A stretch of 60,854 bases of DNA from Protostelium mycophagum (GCA_002081555.1 MZNV01000388.1:1-60854), one strand, 5' to 3'; positions 36,417 to 49,894 are shown, counted from the stretch's first letter. Translations and numbers: made by a program. Notes: a model not told the origin generated them from the sequence alone.

Positions 36417-39400
36417 ATGAAGGTGCTATTCTTTCTTTACCTCCTTGGTAAGTGATCTCTCTTCTTTACACACTCATTCCTCATAGTCCTGGGGTTTTCT
36501 TTTGGTCAATCTCAGCTATTGGACGTTATTTCAAAAGAGCTCGATTCCGGTTTCGCCTTGCTACAATCACCTGATTTTCTTCGCTGGTGCAGAATCGTTC
36601 ATCCAGACTTGGCAAATATCAGTCCTGGATACCCAATTTCTCTCAAGACGCTGATTCCTTCTCCAAATGATGTCCTATCTCAATTATCCATGGCCTTCGG
36701 AGATGCTTTATTCCCTTCTACTGGACTCTCTCTTGTCAAATGGAATTTCACAAATGCAGATGGCCAGGAACTACATTCGGGCTTGGATTATTTCATTTCA
36801 CAAGGCGATTTAGAATCACCAGAGGTCGGAATGGTCTTTGCTGAACACATGGCCGGACAAGTTGTCAATGTTCTATCTTCAATCTCATTCTTCCTACCAG
36901 ATCTACTCAACTTCAGCTCAAAAGCGAGGACTCTTCCGGTCCTTCAGATACCGATCGGAACAGGTCAATCGGTGGGTCAAAATGAAGCTAAATGGTGTGT
37001 TGTCGTTTCACCAGACACAAACTCAAACATTCCTCCTGGGTCTCCACAGACTTTCAAGGTAAGTACTCTTCTATTCATGTTTTTGGAAGGGGTTCTGAAC
37101 GCAACAGGTGGTGTGTCCTCAATTGGGTAACGCCATACCCGAATTCTTTCCGAATTTACCAACAACACCGATACCAAATATGGGTTCTTTCTCTGTCTTA
37201 TGGTACATCTCCTCCAATGGAAATAATCTCGTAGCCAACGAGGATTTTCGAATTGTATCTGGGTCTCTGTCCTCCCCCGACCTCGTCCTGTCCTTTCCTG
37301 CGAAGAATAACGCCACGGAATATACGATACAGCCCACTGTACAGTTTTTCTTCCCACACCCGTACCTCAACAACGACCAGTGGTCCCCCCTCAGATCTAC
37401 AAATATCACCGTTGTAGATGACCAGAATCTGGTGAATAAGATCATCGAACGAGCCACCTTCGTCCAGGGACCTGATCCATCTATTCCATTGTACGGAGGC
37501 CAGCCCATCTCACTTTTGGCGGGAATCCCCACATCTGGAACCATCATACCTCTGGACCTTCCTGGAATAGGCAACATCTTCCCCGAAGATTCAGTCGCAG
37601 AGGTGGAGTGGGTCTTGACTTACACCAACGGGTCGAGACTGGTAGAAGAGCAGGACTTTCACATTATCTCTGGAGCTCTAAAGTCTCTCGGGTTGGCCTT
37701 CAGTCTTCCAGCTAACACCGGAAATCTCAGCTTGACCGTCCAACCTTTCGTGAAATTCCTTCTCAGCAATCCCTTCTCCATTAATTCAGATCCCATACCT
37801 CTCTGCCCGCCTATACCCCTCAACATTATACAGAGAGACATCGATTTATTTTTGGAAGATTTAGTGGCGAAGACAGTGAGCATCATTCCGCCCTTTCATC
37901 ATACCAATAGCGTGAGTCATGTTACGATATCATTATATCAAGCCGGCTGATTTATAAAGGTCCCAGTAGATCCCGGAGAATCGGTCTTATTTCGCGCTAT
38001 ATTACCCACTTCTGGTACCAAGATACCGACAGAGATAATACCCGATTCAGCATTTCCGCTCTCATCCGTGGTGAACATCGTGTGGATGGTGACGCAGGTT
38101 CGCATCAATCATCTCCTGATCATATTCCTGATCTCAAATAGAACAATGTTACTCTGGTGAAGGACGAGAATTTCTCTGTTGTAGGAGGAGCGCTGGATCA
38201 AGCCTCGGTGCTGATGTCTTTTCCTCCTCAGAATACCACGCAAACAATCATAGTACAGCCGATGATATCTCTCCTGCTTCCTCCCATTTATGGAATCACC
38301 AACAAACTGATCCCTCTCCCGCCTATCCCCTTCCAAGTCAGCCCACAGTCTAAGAGCGATCTGACAGAGATACTCAACGCAAATGGGGTCTCATCTCTCG
38401 CTAAGGGCTTGTCCAAAACATACTATTCCGCGGTACCTTACACGTTCTCCACCCAAATTCCCGCTATTTCCGATCTACTTCCCGCGGAATTTCCGAAGAC
38501 CCTCGTCTCCAACCAACCCACTTCCCCCCTTTTCACCACCATGAATTGGCATCTACAATTGGACAACAACAACATTGACATGGTACCTGGAAGAGACTAC
38601 GTTTTGGCCAGTGGCTCTTTGCAGGGATCCTCCATAACCGTCTCTTTCCCTCAAGAACTTGTGGGACACACCATCAATATCATATCAACTCTATCGTGGA
38701 ATCTGCCAGATCCATATCACGTGGATAACTCTCGGATGCAAGTATTTCAGACCGAATTCGTGCTGCAAAATAACACACGATTCAAATCATTGCTGGTGGA
38801 GCGATCTTGTTCTGTCTTCGGAGGAGATTTCATTCCTGGACAATCCATCGAATTCAAAGCTCTGGTTCCTACTTTAGGATCACCATTACCACTCGGTCTC
38901 CCGGGCCTGCCGCTGGATCAATTTCCGGCTACTGGATCTATACGTGTCTCCTGGATCGTATCGAAAGCTGACGGAGAATTATTGAAGGACGGAGTGGACT
39001 ATTTTATCCTTTCCGGAGGACTCGACCAACTCGATTTATCTGTGCTCTTTCCACCTCAGAATCTGTCCATCCTTGTGCAACCTATTGTGGCCTTCTTCCT
39101 ACCACCACCCTACGGGATAGACAGCGCCCCGTTACCTTTAGGTCCAGCCTTCAATTATTCTCTCACTCCTGGTCCGGATGGATTGGAACAACAGCTGGCG
39201 GACCTCTGGCTCACATTTTCACACGATGACTTGAATGTCTTGGCTCCACAATCTGGTAGACCTGTCCTCTTTAGTGTCCTGACTCCTCCTGTCGGATCAG
39301 CACTTCCTCTGGTCACCCAGAAGCTTCCTTTCGATAAATTCCCCGAAAATGGACTAGTCAGAATCTCGTGGAATGTATCTCAATCCTTGAACGGTCAGAT

Positions 39401-42400
39401 TGTACCATTACAAGCCGGAAAGGATTTTCACATCCTCAGTGGAGGTTTAGACCAGAGTATCTTGGAGATTACATTTGTACCACAAGAACAAGATGCAACC
39501 ATGATGGTCCAACCTTTCGCTTCATTCCTACTCCCCTCCGCTTTCATCAAAAATACTTCGGTATCCCTTCCACCGTACGAATTCACCTTACCCTCGGATT
39601 CACAATTCGACCTACTCATCTCGCTCGCTCAGAAGCTGACCACTTTTATCCCACCCGATCTGGAGAAGGTCAGCCCAGGACTTCCCATACCATTTACTGT
39701 CCTGCTGACGGAGGCCCTCACACCACTATCTCAACAATCGGGATTACATCTTCCTACATCTTTCCTGCCCGACACCGGTGTAATTCGAGTGAGATGGTTG
39801 GTACAGACGACAAGAGGCAATCAGACGGTCGAACTCACTGCCGGGAGAGATTATCAAATAATCAATGGATCTTTGGACCTTCCGCTGTTAATTGTGGCCT
39901 TTCCACCTTCGCCCAAGGACTTGAAAGTCTCCCTCACCCTACGCATGGCCTTCTTCTTTCCCGACTCTTTTGGAATATCCAACGAATATTTTTCATTTCT
40001 CACGCTCAACTTCACCGTCGCCGCCACCAACGTGGAAGACCTGCTCTTCAATCTGGCGAATAATTGGTGCTCCATCAAATCCGCCCAGTCCGCTTACGAC
40101 CCGAAGCAATTATCCTTCTCGAGCGCGATATCTCCTCCAAGTACATCCAATATCAACAAGCTCATCCCCACCACGGGAATACCCTTGACCGGTGGATTAT
40201 TGACCATCTCTTGGTTCGTATACTTGAACGTCTCTGGAAGTATGGACGGAATAACTCCGGGAAAAGAATACAATATACAAGAGGGAGGATTGGATCACTG
40301 TCGACCTACTCTTCACTCCTTCACCTTTTCCACGAACGGTGATTGTACAGCCCGTAGCCAATGTCATCTTACCACAACAATTGGGTATTCCCGCCACACC
40401 AGTCAACATCGGTATACCGCTCTCATTCAATATACCCGCCACCAATTCGACGTCCATCCCCTTTTCTCTGGCCAAGAAACTGTGCACATTCATCTATTCT
40501 TCGGAAAATACTGGACAGCAAGCGGACCTCCAAGTGCTTCTCCCCGTACCTGGACAAATACTGTCCCTCACTGACCTGGCTCTGTCTATGTTTCCGGCCA
40601 GCGGTTCTACTACAATTGATTGGGTGATCACCAACGCCAGTTCTGTACTGACACCGGGAGTGGATTATAACATCGTGAAGGGAGATTTGAAATCCCAGGC
40701 TCTATCGATCATCCCCTTGACCAGAGGAGTGGCACAAAACATGACTATCGAGCCGATAGTGAGATTCCTCTTACCTTCTTACCTCAACGTGCCGAATATT
40801 CCTGTCTCTCTTGGAACCTTCGATATCACCTCTCCGACATCCGACTTCTCCAGCTTAATCCAGCAGTACGTGTGGACATATTCTGATTTAGCTGGAGGTG
40901 CGGTGGTCTTTGCTGGCCAGACCGTCTCTTTTTGGTCTGTGCAGAGGCCCACTCCACCGGGTCTACCCAATCCCACCGGCTTATCCTTTCAGTGGATAGT
41001 TGCCAATTCATCTGGGGCTGTGCTGGTACCAGGTTTAGATTACGAAGTCATGTCTGGGTCTTTGAGTGGTATCTCTGTCGGGCTCGCATTTCCAAATGTA
41101 GCGAAGAACTACCAAATTACCCCCATGGTGAGTATTTCAATGTATTATTATAAAACATATATATTATTATAAAACATATATATTATTATACAACATATAT
41201 CATATATTATAGAGAATAAGATCACTCACATTGATTTACAGGTTGGTGGATTTTTCCCTCCAGAGATGAATATCCCCACAAAGCGACAGAGTATTGGGTC
41301 TATACCGTTTCGAGTTCAGAGCTACACGCCACAGACCGTCTTGAAGAATCTAGTTACACAGATCGTATCAGCACAGGGACCTCTATCCAACACCATCCAA
41401 TGTACAGTAGCAACTACCATGCTCGGAACCATGGCTCCACCAAGTATACCGCTCAGCATCCCCGGAATCCCCTCCCCTAGCATTCCTACAAACACACTGA
41501 TCACCACGCTGTGGAGGATAGAGGATGGTAACGGAAACCCATACAGTTATTATACGGTGGACGGCGCCAATGATCAGCTGTATTTCGTCTTCGCGGTGTA
41601 TCCTGGTGCTTCGGGGCCGATCTTTGCTTATTTAGACGTGACGGTGACCTTACCATCAAAATACCGGATCTCCACGGGAACCCAGACTTTACTTGTCTGG
41701 AGTGGTAATCTGGTCAGCTTTAACTCCTCAAACATTCTCTCTGGGTTGACGAACTACCTCTCTCTCTTGCAGCCAGATATGTCCACTTGGAAATTTGGAG
41801 ACATGCTGGTGCCCAAATTAGACACTCAAGAGTTGACCGACTTTGGAATTCCAACAGTATCGGCGACGGTGACGCCACACCTGACATTGGAAGGAGCTAT
41901 CGATTTTGGTGCCCCCATAGAGGCATTAGTACACATCATGGAAACTGTCGTTTCACAATTATCTGCGGGAAAGAAGCCCTCACTTCCACCATATAAGCCA
42001 GGTGATCTTCTCTTGATCGATTCGATTTCTCTTATTAACTTTTTAATAGTTTCCGTATCCCTCTTCGATTCGGGTAAGCTGACGGTGGATTACGTATTAA
42101 GTAGCATATTATCCATCCCTATTCTGGTGGATATACGTAAGTAAATCTGATCTACATTTGATAAATACTCATGATTGAACAGAGGGTGAGGCTCAGGTAA
42201 AAGTGCGACTTCCAACGATCGGAGAGACACTTGCTAGAGTGAAAAGCACGGTGATGGGTATTGCCGGAGCTCTGCCTCTCAATGACATCCCATTTAACGC
42301 GGTGCCCACACCAACGTTGTGGAACATAGTCAGACAAGAGGGAAATAATAATCCGACCATTATACCCACACCCAATACGGCCAGTAATACGGAAATACCT

Positions 42401-43393
42401 CTGTTGCCCATCCCCAGTCTTCGCGGACTACAAACCAAGTACCAGATCACCGCAACGATCTTTATCAATCTGAGAGGGCCAAACGGGTCAGATTTCCAGT
42501 TTCCCAGCATCAACTTTACGATCACCTTGACGATACCTCCATTGCCCATACCCGGAATATATGGTATATTCTCTTCCACGAGCTCCAAAATCATGGTGGA
42601 CACTCAGGTTCCAGGATACCAACAATTATTCAATTCGGTAGACCAGCTTGTCGCCTGGGCGCAGAGCTTTCTGCGAATATGCAGTAATGTAGTCGCACTC
42701 TCCAACAGCCTTGGCAACCTTCCAATACCATCAGATCTATCATTAGTGGTGAATATGTTGGAATCACTGCAGAGGGGAATAGAATTAGCTGGAACTACAC
42801 AAATCAGCTTCGGATTATACAGCCAAAGAGGAGACGGACTGACATTCAATATGATCGGCGCGATAAACACACCAGTGGCAAGTACGGATGCGATGCTGAT
42901 CGTATGTTTGCGTCTTAATTCCGATTGTCCAATGAACATGAAGTACACCATTCCAATCGAGAGGGATTTACAAACCACTCATACAGAACATACACTCAGA
43001 GAGGCTCGATTCATTATCCTTTGGAATCAGAAATTCATAACCAATATTTGGACGGATCTGGCTCCAAATGCCTTACCAAACGAAGCCAGCGTGAATTGGA
43101 ATCCAGGATCTTCTGGTGTCTTTGCTTGTACCTACGCATACAATGTCGTCACAGATAAAGCCACAATAGCGTGGATCTTCAGCTCGCCCTCTGGAAATAC
43201 CATCAGAACCGCAACTATAATACACCCCACTTCATCTGCGTATCAAGTCACCGTATCATACGGAGGTGGTCCTTCCACTCCACAATTCACCGAGATACAC
43301 GATACTTATGGTCAACCTATTCCACCTGTACCACCTAAAAATCAATACGTCGAGGAGGATTGTCCTTTTGGCTTACACCTCTGCTTTGTTTAG
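36417..43393 (+). CDS. R2: giant secreted protein of about twelve modules, with one apparent frameshift
   Basis: Seven exons: 36417-36447, 36487-37058, 37108-37911, 37960-38097, 38142-41127, 41242-42136 and 42183-43393. About 2,211 residues result if one base near 40293-40298 is treated as extra. The signal peptide MKVLFFLYLLVLGFSFGQSQ is split by a phase-1 intron, exactly as in R1 and R3. About twelve modules follow (for example FLRWCRIVHPDL, GLDYFISQGDLESP, VVNVLSSISFFLPD). The C-terminal region holds SIPILVDI followed by a phase-1 intron, then LPLNDIPFNAV, LLPIPSL and PIPGIYGIF, and ends CPFGLHLCFV. The large exon 5 is 1 modulo 3, and the frame changes between GGLD and TVDLLFTP in module 9. 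Both sides are otherwise perfect module text. This is either a sequencing or assembly indel or a young pseudogene. The role is probably the same as R1: an extracellular glycoprotein of unknown function. Confidence 0.78.
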
Positions 43394-43674
43394 CGAAAAG
43401 ACATTGATTCATAATATAAATCCTCAGAAGAGATTTGTTATTCTATTCATTACTTCTAATACTCATTTTGTTTTGGACAGTTTCGAGACCCGTATGTTAT
43501 CAATCAGCACGTCGTGATCATATCAGCTCATTGTCGATTCCAGCTCAAGCGATCTTTTGGTTCGTTCGTCTGAGGAAATCATACGGAAACTGAATATTAT
43601 TTATCTGTAATTGTAGAAGAGATCAACTTGCGGTCGGTGACAAAATTCATCCAGGTCCATCGGTGATCTCCATA
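43394..43674. other. Intergenic spacer between R2 and the BPI-like gene
   Basis: 281 bases with no frame of note. It must contain the R2 3' end and the BPI-like promoter. Confidence 0.4.
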
Positions 43675-45423
43675 ATGCTGAAGCAAACAGTCTTCTTCAC
43701 ATCTTTATTAATCTTGGCTGCTTCACAAGCACCTGGGCTATTGTAGGTGATCCTCTGTAACGAAGATTGAGAAGATACAGCGGTCATTTAAATCTTGTGC
43801 AACTGAAGACCCCAGATTTTTTTAAAACTGTTCTACAAAACGTTACATTGGATGTACCTCTAAGTGAGTCGAATGAGACCTGAATTCACTTCTTAACTCT
43901 TTAGATCCCCTTGGGTTTGGAGATGATCCTCTTGGTACACTCATAACGAAGATGAAGGTAAAAGGTCAACGCGACACCAACTGATGCAAACAGATCTCAA
44001 ACATATCCTTTCAGATCACCAACATTCAAGAGGAAGATGACAGTTTAAATCTTCAAATGTAAGATGCTGCTCAGATTAATGGGTCTCATCTCTGGCAGAG
44101 AACAGATCAGTTGTGACATAGACTATGATGCTGCCTTCTCCGGCATCTCAGTCAACAATGAGACAGCTAAGATCACAGATCTCAGTATGGAAGCAGCTGT
44201 TACCAGCATCGCCTCAGGTGGCAGCTCTCGCTTCGTCCCTCATCTGACCTCTTTAACCATCGATTTTAATGAGAATAACCTAGGTACATGATTATGATTG
44301 ATTCACAATGCTGAAGCGTTTAAGATCTCGGCAGATGGAACATACCAGCCCTGAAGAAATCCATTTCGAAGTACATCAGAGAACAAAATATAATTGTTGG
44401 ACTCTTCAACAATCACATCTCCTCGTACCTCCAATATAAGCAAGACGGTCTCATTTTCGGTAAGCCTATTGATTGTTGAAATCACGATGAGGCATTCCTT
44501 CGTTCGAGTATATTGAATGACTCCACTCTTCAAGAGGTTTTAACTGATGATATAGATTTGACGATGAGCCGACCTTTTCGAGTTGAAGATAACTGGGTGA
44601 AATGGGAGATAAATGGGGGAGTTAGTGGAAGAAGATCCAAATGCCAGGCCACCAAGAAGTTGAATGCCCCACAACTCAAAAAGGACAATCAGCTATACCA
44701 CGTGTACATACATGAAGAGATGCTGCAATGCGCATTTCAGTTGATGAGAGATGAAGAGATGCAGAGCGGACCGCACATCACCCACAGTAACGATTTAGGA
44801 TATATCCATCTTTATTCACATCGAGCTGAGATGAAATAGCCATGAATTTGATGTTGAGTCTGACCAATGGCAAGAGTAATGTTATATCTATATCAAAGGG
44901 TAAAGCCTCTGTCACGCTACATCCTCACCTGCAGATGTGGGAGCAAGAGAAGGAAGAAGATGTTGTAGATATTGATTTTGCCCTCTCCTCTGTATTTCAG
45001 GTAGTACTTTCATCTTGATGCATAAAAGTGACCTTTTATAGTTACAATTGAGTAAGAATTCAACGATGAAGGACATGTGGTACACGATAAATATTCACGA
45101 TTTTAAATCGCAAGTTATAGTGGTAAACAGAGACGAGACTGGTTGAATTTTGATCCGAGACAGCAACGCGATAAACTGAACCCGTACTGGGAAGACATCA
45201 TTCAAGATAGAGATACCTCTGAGTTTTCTGGCATGCTAGATGATTATGTACAGAAGAACATGAAAGATTACCACGGGATAGCCTTTGGAATGAGTGAGTG
45301 ATCTCGATATACAAGGGTTATTGACCCGATGTAGAGGACGAAATGTGGTCTAGATTTGGTATAACACTCGGTTTTGAGCAGAATTTAGTGCGCTTGGGAC
45401 TCAAGTTTGTCCCAAAACAATAA
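43675..45423 (+). CDS. BPI/LBP-like (TULIP) secreted lipid-binding protein
   Basis: Eleven exons totalling 1,302 bases encode 433 residues: 43675-43742, 43781-43863, 43905-43957, 43994-44058, 44099-44283, 44325-44459, 44535-44786, 44840-45000, 45042-45122, 45164-45293 and 45335-45423. The signal peptide (MLKQTVFFTSLLILAASQ) is followed by APGL, like the NPGL after the signal in BPI/LBP. The N-terminal TULIP half includes ISNISFQITNIQ, ISCDIDYDAAFSG, a Cys, and the long helix IPALKKSISKYIREQNIIVGL. The C-terminal half includes DNQLYHVYIHEEMLQCAFQLM, matching the BPI segment before its second barrel, then alternating β strands. The length suits the family (about 450-480). The protein likely binds lipopolysaccharide or other lipids outside the cell or in phagosomes, which would suit a bacteria-eating amoeba. 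All introns are GT-AG, mostly 36-76 bases. It lies between R2 and S3 on the same strand. Confidence 0.78.
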
Positions 45424-45424
45424 A
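45419..45424 (+). promoter_or_regulatory. Poly(A) signal overlapping the BPI-like stop codon
   Basis: AATAAA spans the TAA stop at 45421-45423. Confidence 0.5.
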
Positions 45425-46412
45425 GTCTTATTCTAGATCAACAGTAAATCATCGAAATCAAAAAAGTCAAGGTTATTGATCGTTGGATTTGCATTTTGTT
45501 TAGAGATGGGTATCATAAATTTGATTTATTTTCGATGGCTTAAAGAGAAACCGTACAAGTGAGCGGGCGTTCTTTTTTGGTGTTCATCAGCCGAGGAATT
45601 CGTGAAATGAAGCAAGTTGGTCACACTTCACAGCAGCAAATTGGTCACAGCAGCAGCAAATAAATATATTTTTGATCGTTGAGTTTGGTTAGATTCTCTT
45701 GTCGTGTGTTGTTGATATTGGATTGCCGCGGCCTGTTGCCATGTGCACAGCAATTGTTCCCACCTGATTTTTTCTGACAGCTGGATGTGGTATTGTAAGA
45801 AAGTGATATCTTCCACACATCCTTGGAAACGTGATTAAGAGGTTCTTGTTTCAGTTTCGCTTGGAACTCGGAGAAATCTTGCGCTGCGAAATATTGTTCC
45901 CTTAACGCCTCATGGAACCAATTCCGGAATAAGAGGAGCGCAGTTCGTTTTATTTAAGCAAACAGAACTATTAGAAACATATTCTAGCATCACATTATGG
46001 ATTAAATGATGTTCTTCTTGCTTTTGTCAGTAAGCTGAACTTCGTTGTATGAATCGTACCCACGATCACGACAAGAATATATACGCATAGGGAAATGGAG
46101 CGGATATATCGGATATTTAATAACACCTGATGTCAGAATTAAGGTCTAGTTTATCACAACTGGTGAATTCTCTGGAGCTTTCTCACCAAAAATCTCGGGA
46201 ATGAGATGATTTTATTACGAGTTTGGCTATCAGGATGTCAATCTGCGTAGATCTACAATTCCTTTCCCAAAGCCTTGTTTCGGTAAGTGCGGTAAGGTAA
46301 GGACCACCTCTCCCACCTTTCGGGGATCTTTTACGAACAAATCCCTTCTGTAAGTTGAGAAGAAAGGAAGGACTGTCTTTCATTCTTTCCGAAGCCAACT
46401 GCTGAACCGAGC
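45424..46412. other. Intergenic region before S3
   Basis: No supported gene. There is a short direct repeat around 45617-45660 (TTGGTCACA followed by CAGCAGCAAA, twice). The rest is featureless. Confidence 0.4.
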
Positions 46413-49400
46413 ATGCTGTGGTTGTTGTTTTCCTTGACTCTCCTTGCTTCAATCGCAGCCGACGAGAACAATATCGCCCCTGGACCTGATTACACCCGAT
46501 GGGTCTCTGTGATCACGCCAGACACCACTTTGGTCTACCAGACTCTTCAGATCTTGACTTTCCAAGTTAGAACACCGCAACCAGGAGAAACCTTGCCTCC
46601 TCTCTCTTCTGCTGCTCTTCCAATCCCCTTCCCCAGCATCGGCTCGACCAGGGTGGATTGGATCCTCTCAGACTCTTCTGGTAACGCACTCACACCCGCC
46701 TTGGACTATCTTTTATTGAAAGGAAGCAACACCCTTCTTCCTGGTCTTCTCAATGCCGAGCTCATCGAATTTTTGTTCATGCCGAAGCTGGTAGACACCA
46801 ATTATACCATCAGAGCCAACATCTCCTTTTTCTTGCCCAACGAATTTGGAGTGCCAAGCACCCCCTTCGCTCTGAAACCGGCCACAATCACCGTGGCAGG
46901 ACTTTTGGATCTTCTCAATCTTCTCGGCCCTCTCTTGGGCCAAGTTCTCTCGCTCGTATCTTCGGTGCTCAGTCCTGTCTCTGGTGCCATCACCACCATC
47001 AACATACAAAGTCTCGCCACTGGTTTGGATTCGGCACAAGGTGCTCAGGCGATTACGGGTCTGGCATCAGGATTGACTGGAGGCCTGCGAAGTATCGGAA
47101 GTTCGGTTCAGAGGCTGCTGCCTGCCGATCTCCCCGTGGTTGGAAGTACTCTTTCTTCTGTCACATCGCTCAATGTGAACGGCCTCCCCCTTCCTTTCAA
47201 AGTGGCTTCAGTTTATTGGTTAGACCAAGATGGCCAAAACATTACCAGCTTGGACTCTTCAAGCTCTGGACGTAAGTTTCTATCTTCTTAACTGAACCCT
47301 TACTGATGACATCAGTGATGCCGAGTCTCTCTTTTGTAATATTACCCGATGTATCACCTCTTCTTCCTCCCGCCAGCGCCAAACCACCCCAGAGACAAGT
47401 AACCATCACCGCCCACGTACAGACTGTCTTCTCTAGTATTTCAAACCAGTTGCTATCTCAACCTCTCGCTCCAATCACTTTTAACAGACCCCAACTGTTT
47501 GTCCCTCAGGTATTATCTTTATCTTTAATCAAATATACTAACTAAAGATAGATCGGTCTCTTTTTACGCGACCCGGACTGGAATGTCACTGCGCAACAGC
47601 GTGGCATCCTCGTCGCTGACGCGGCAACATCTCAGAAGTACAGTAACCCCGCCAGTCTGTACAAAGCCCTGCAGTCGCTCTCCGACACCGTCACCAGCGT
47701 GATATCGAACTACAATTTCAACACCAACCAAACCCTCCCCGGACCCAACAACACATTCTCTCTGGCCCAGCAATGGAACAGCCTGAATGTCGGTGTTGGT
47801 AGAATGCTGGCGGCTATCGACCAGATCGGACTCAACAATATCACCTTCATCCCCAGCTACGACGACTCTGTGATCAGTTTACCCCCCTCTTGGAGCGATT
47901 TAGACCAGAACGGACCGAGTCAGATCATCTGGATCGGTGTTCCACAACAACAAGTGAGTTTATTTTCATTTCAAAAGCATTGGCCTGCAGACACGGACTA
48001 TCAAACAGAAACAATGACTGACGAGAATAAGGGTCGTCTTTGGGCTTACGGAACTGAGAACGATGGAGAGATAAACAAAGCTCTCGCCGTCGGATTTGGA
48101 ATGAACAGCTCTTGGGGTGGCCTCATCCAAGATTACGGTCGTAATCGTACCTACGTTCTCCCATCACGCTCGATTTTCGATGCCACCCACGGACAATTCG
48201 ACAACAGATTCATATTTTTACAATTCACGACTAGCTTTCCTGAGGCTAACGCTACTGATTCTTTCCAACCCACACGTGAGGAATTATCGTCGAGATGTAA
48301 TTCTTTTTTATCTGATTCATGTATAGAGATACCTACTAGTGCGATTCTGCCGACAGGCACTGGAGGAGGTAACATACTGCCCACCATCGGAAGTGGTATT
48401 GGTGGAATTGGTGGAGTGATCGGGTCTCTCTCTAACATTGTTGGAAACCTACCAAGTAATCACTTGATTTATCATCTCTTTGATTCTAAATATATTCAGC
48501 TCTCTTCGGGGGTTCTCCTACATCTTCAAACGTCGCTACAACTCCTGCATCCAGCTACACGTCGCCAGCTACAATCGCAACGTCTGCAGCCAACCCCGTA
48601 GTCAACCAGACAACATCAAGCACAGCTGCCACTACTAGCTCTACTGTGAATAACTCTGGTGGAATCTTGAATTCCGTAAGCCAAGTCTTGACTGGGTTGC
48701 TCGGTAACAACAATGGGGTCACAAGTGGAGGCCAGGGTTCTACACCGAGCCTTACTACATCTTCTGCATCCTCGACCAACACGATCCCTTCCACAGTCAG
48801 CCAGACGACGTCAAGCATCGCCGCTACTACAAGCTCTACTGTGAATAACTCTGGTGGAATCTTGAACACTGTAGGCCAGGTCTTGACTGGATTACTCGGT
48901 CTCAACAATGGGGTCACAAGTGGAGGCCAGGGTTCTACACCGAGCCTTACTACATCATCAACCCCTTCGACTAAAATAACCACCTCCACCGCCAGTAACC
49001 CAACACAATCCACCACTCCAGTCTCTAGCACAACGACATCCAACTCGACAAATAATAACCCCGTTGGTGACGTCATCACTCAGATTGGAAATGCTGCTGG
49101 TCAACTGACGAACGCTACCAATCAGCTCGCAAACGCCACTAATCAAGCAATTGGAGCAGCTTCAGGAGGATTAAGCAATGGAACATCCCAAGGAGTTGGA
49201 GGCCTCACCAATGCTACTAATCAAGCGATTGGAGCAGCTTCAGGAGGATTAAGCGACGGAACATCTCAAGGAGTCGGAGGCCTCACCAACGCCACTAATC
49301 AAGCAATTGGAGCAGCTTCAGGAGGATTAAGCAATGGAACATCCCAAGGAGTCGGAGGCCTCACCAACGCCACTAATCAAGCGATTGGAGCAGCTTCAGG

Positions 49401-49797
49401 AGGATTAAGCAACGGAACATCTCAAGGAGTTGGAGGCCTCACCAATGCTACGGGACAAATACTTACTCCTCCGCCAAGTCCACCTTCAAATTCTTCTACA
49501 GCTTCGTCCACCAGCTCACCCAAAACTACACCGATAACCTCAACCACTAGCTCTTCTACAACCGCCTCTACAACCGCCTCTACAACCTCATCTACAGCCG
49601 CCTCTACAACCTCATCTACAACCTCATCTACAGCCACCTCTTCTACATCTCCATCTACAAGCTCGACCAGAGGTTCATCTACAAGTTCTACCAGAGGATC
49701 CTCAACAACCTCTTCTACAATTCCATCTGCAAGCTCTACAAACCCCACTGGGATCGCTGTGAATGTCGGAAATATCTCTGTTGCAATCGGTGTATAA
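46413..49797 (+). CDS. S3: one-module R/S family member with a repetitive Ser/Thr-rich tail
   Basis: Five exons: 46413-47271, 47316-47509, 47552-47953, about 48026 or 48032 to 48455, and 48500-49797. The total is about 1,058 residues. The signal peptide MLWLLFSLTLLASIAAD is followed by APGPDYTRWVSVITPD. One module ends at IRANISFFLPNEFG. Then come a Leu/Gly-rich helical linker, the middle domain (LNVNGLPLPFKVASVYWLDQ) and the shared C-terminal domain (IGLFLRDPDWNVT, FIPSYDDSVISLPPSW, WGGLIQDYGRNRT). Unlike S1 and S2 it continues into a tail of about 500 residues: a 65-residue duplication, four 26-residue repeats, then a Ser/Thr tract and a weakly hydrophobic end (GIAVNV then ISVAIGV). This resembles a stalked, possibly GPI-anchored, adhesin. 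The intron after 47953 is a multiple of three with an uncertain acceptor. A poly(A) signal is at 49889. Confidence 0.8.
48601..48990 (+). repeat. Tandem duplication of 195 bases inside S3
   Basis: Two copies with exact period 195 (65 codons), each containing VNNSGGILN, QVLTGLLG and NGVTSGGQGSTPSLTTSS. Copies differ by scattered substitutions and no frame changes. Confidence 0.9.
49147..49452 (+). repeat. Four tandem 78-base repeats inside S3
   Basis: Copies begin at 49147, 49225, 49303 and 49381. Each encodes AIGAASGGLS, N or D, GTSQGVGG, then LTNATNQ (26 residues). Differences are almost all synonymous, which points to recent expansion or gene conversion under protein-level constraint. Confidence 0.92.
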
Positions 49798-49888
49798 AGA
49801 ACGTGCAGCGTTATTTTTTTTCGTATATCTCTTCTCATGCGCCGTTCGTGTTGTGTTGTAGTTTCCACCTGTGTTTGTAGAAAAGACG

Positions 49889-49894
49889 AATAAA
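49889..49894 (+). promoter_or_regulatory. Poly(A) signal of S3
   Basis: AATAAA 92 bases after the S3 stop codon. Confidence 0.5.

Noticed and set aside
43743-45163. Apparent micro-introns of 16-23 bases in the BPI-like gene
   Set aside because: Alternative acceptors further downstream give introns of 38-50 bases with correct phase and better family agreement, so no micro-introns are needed.
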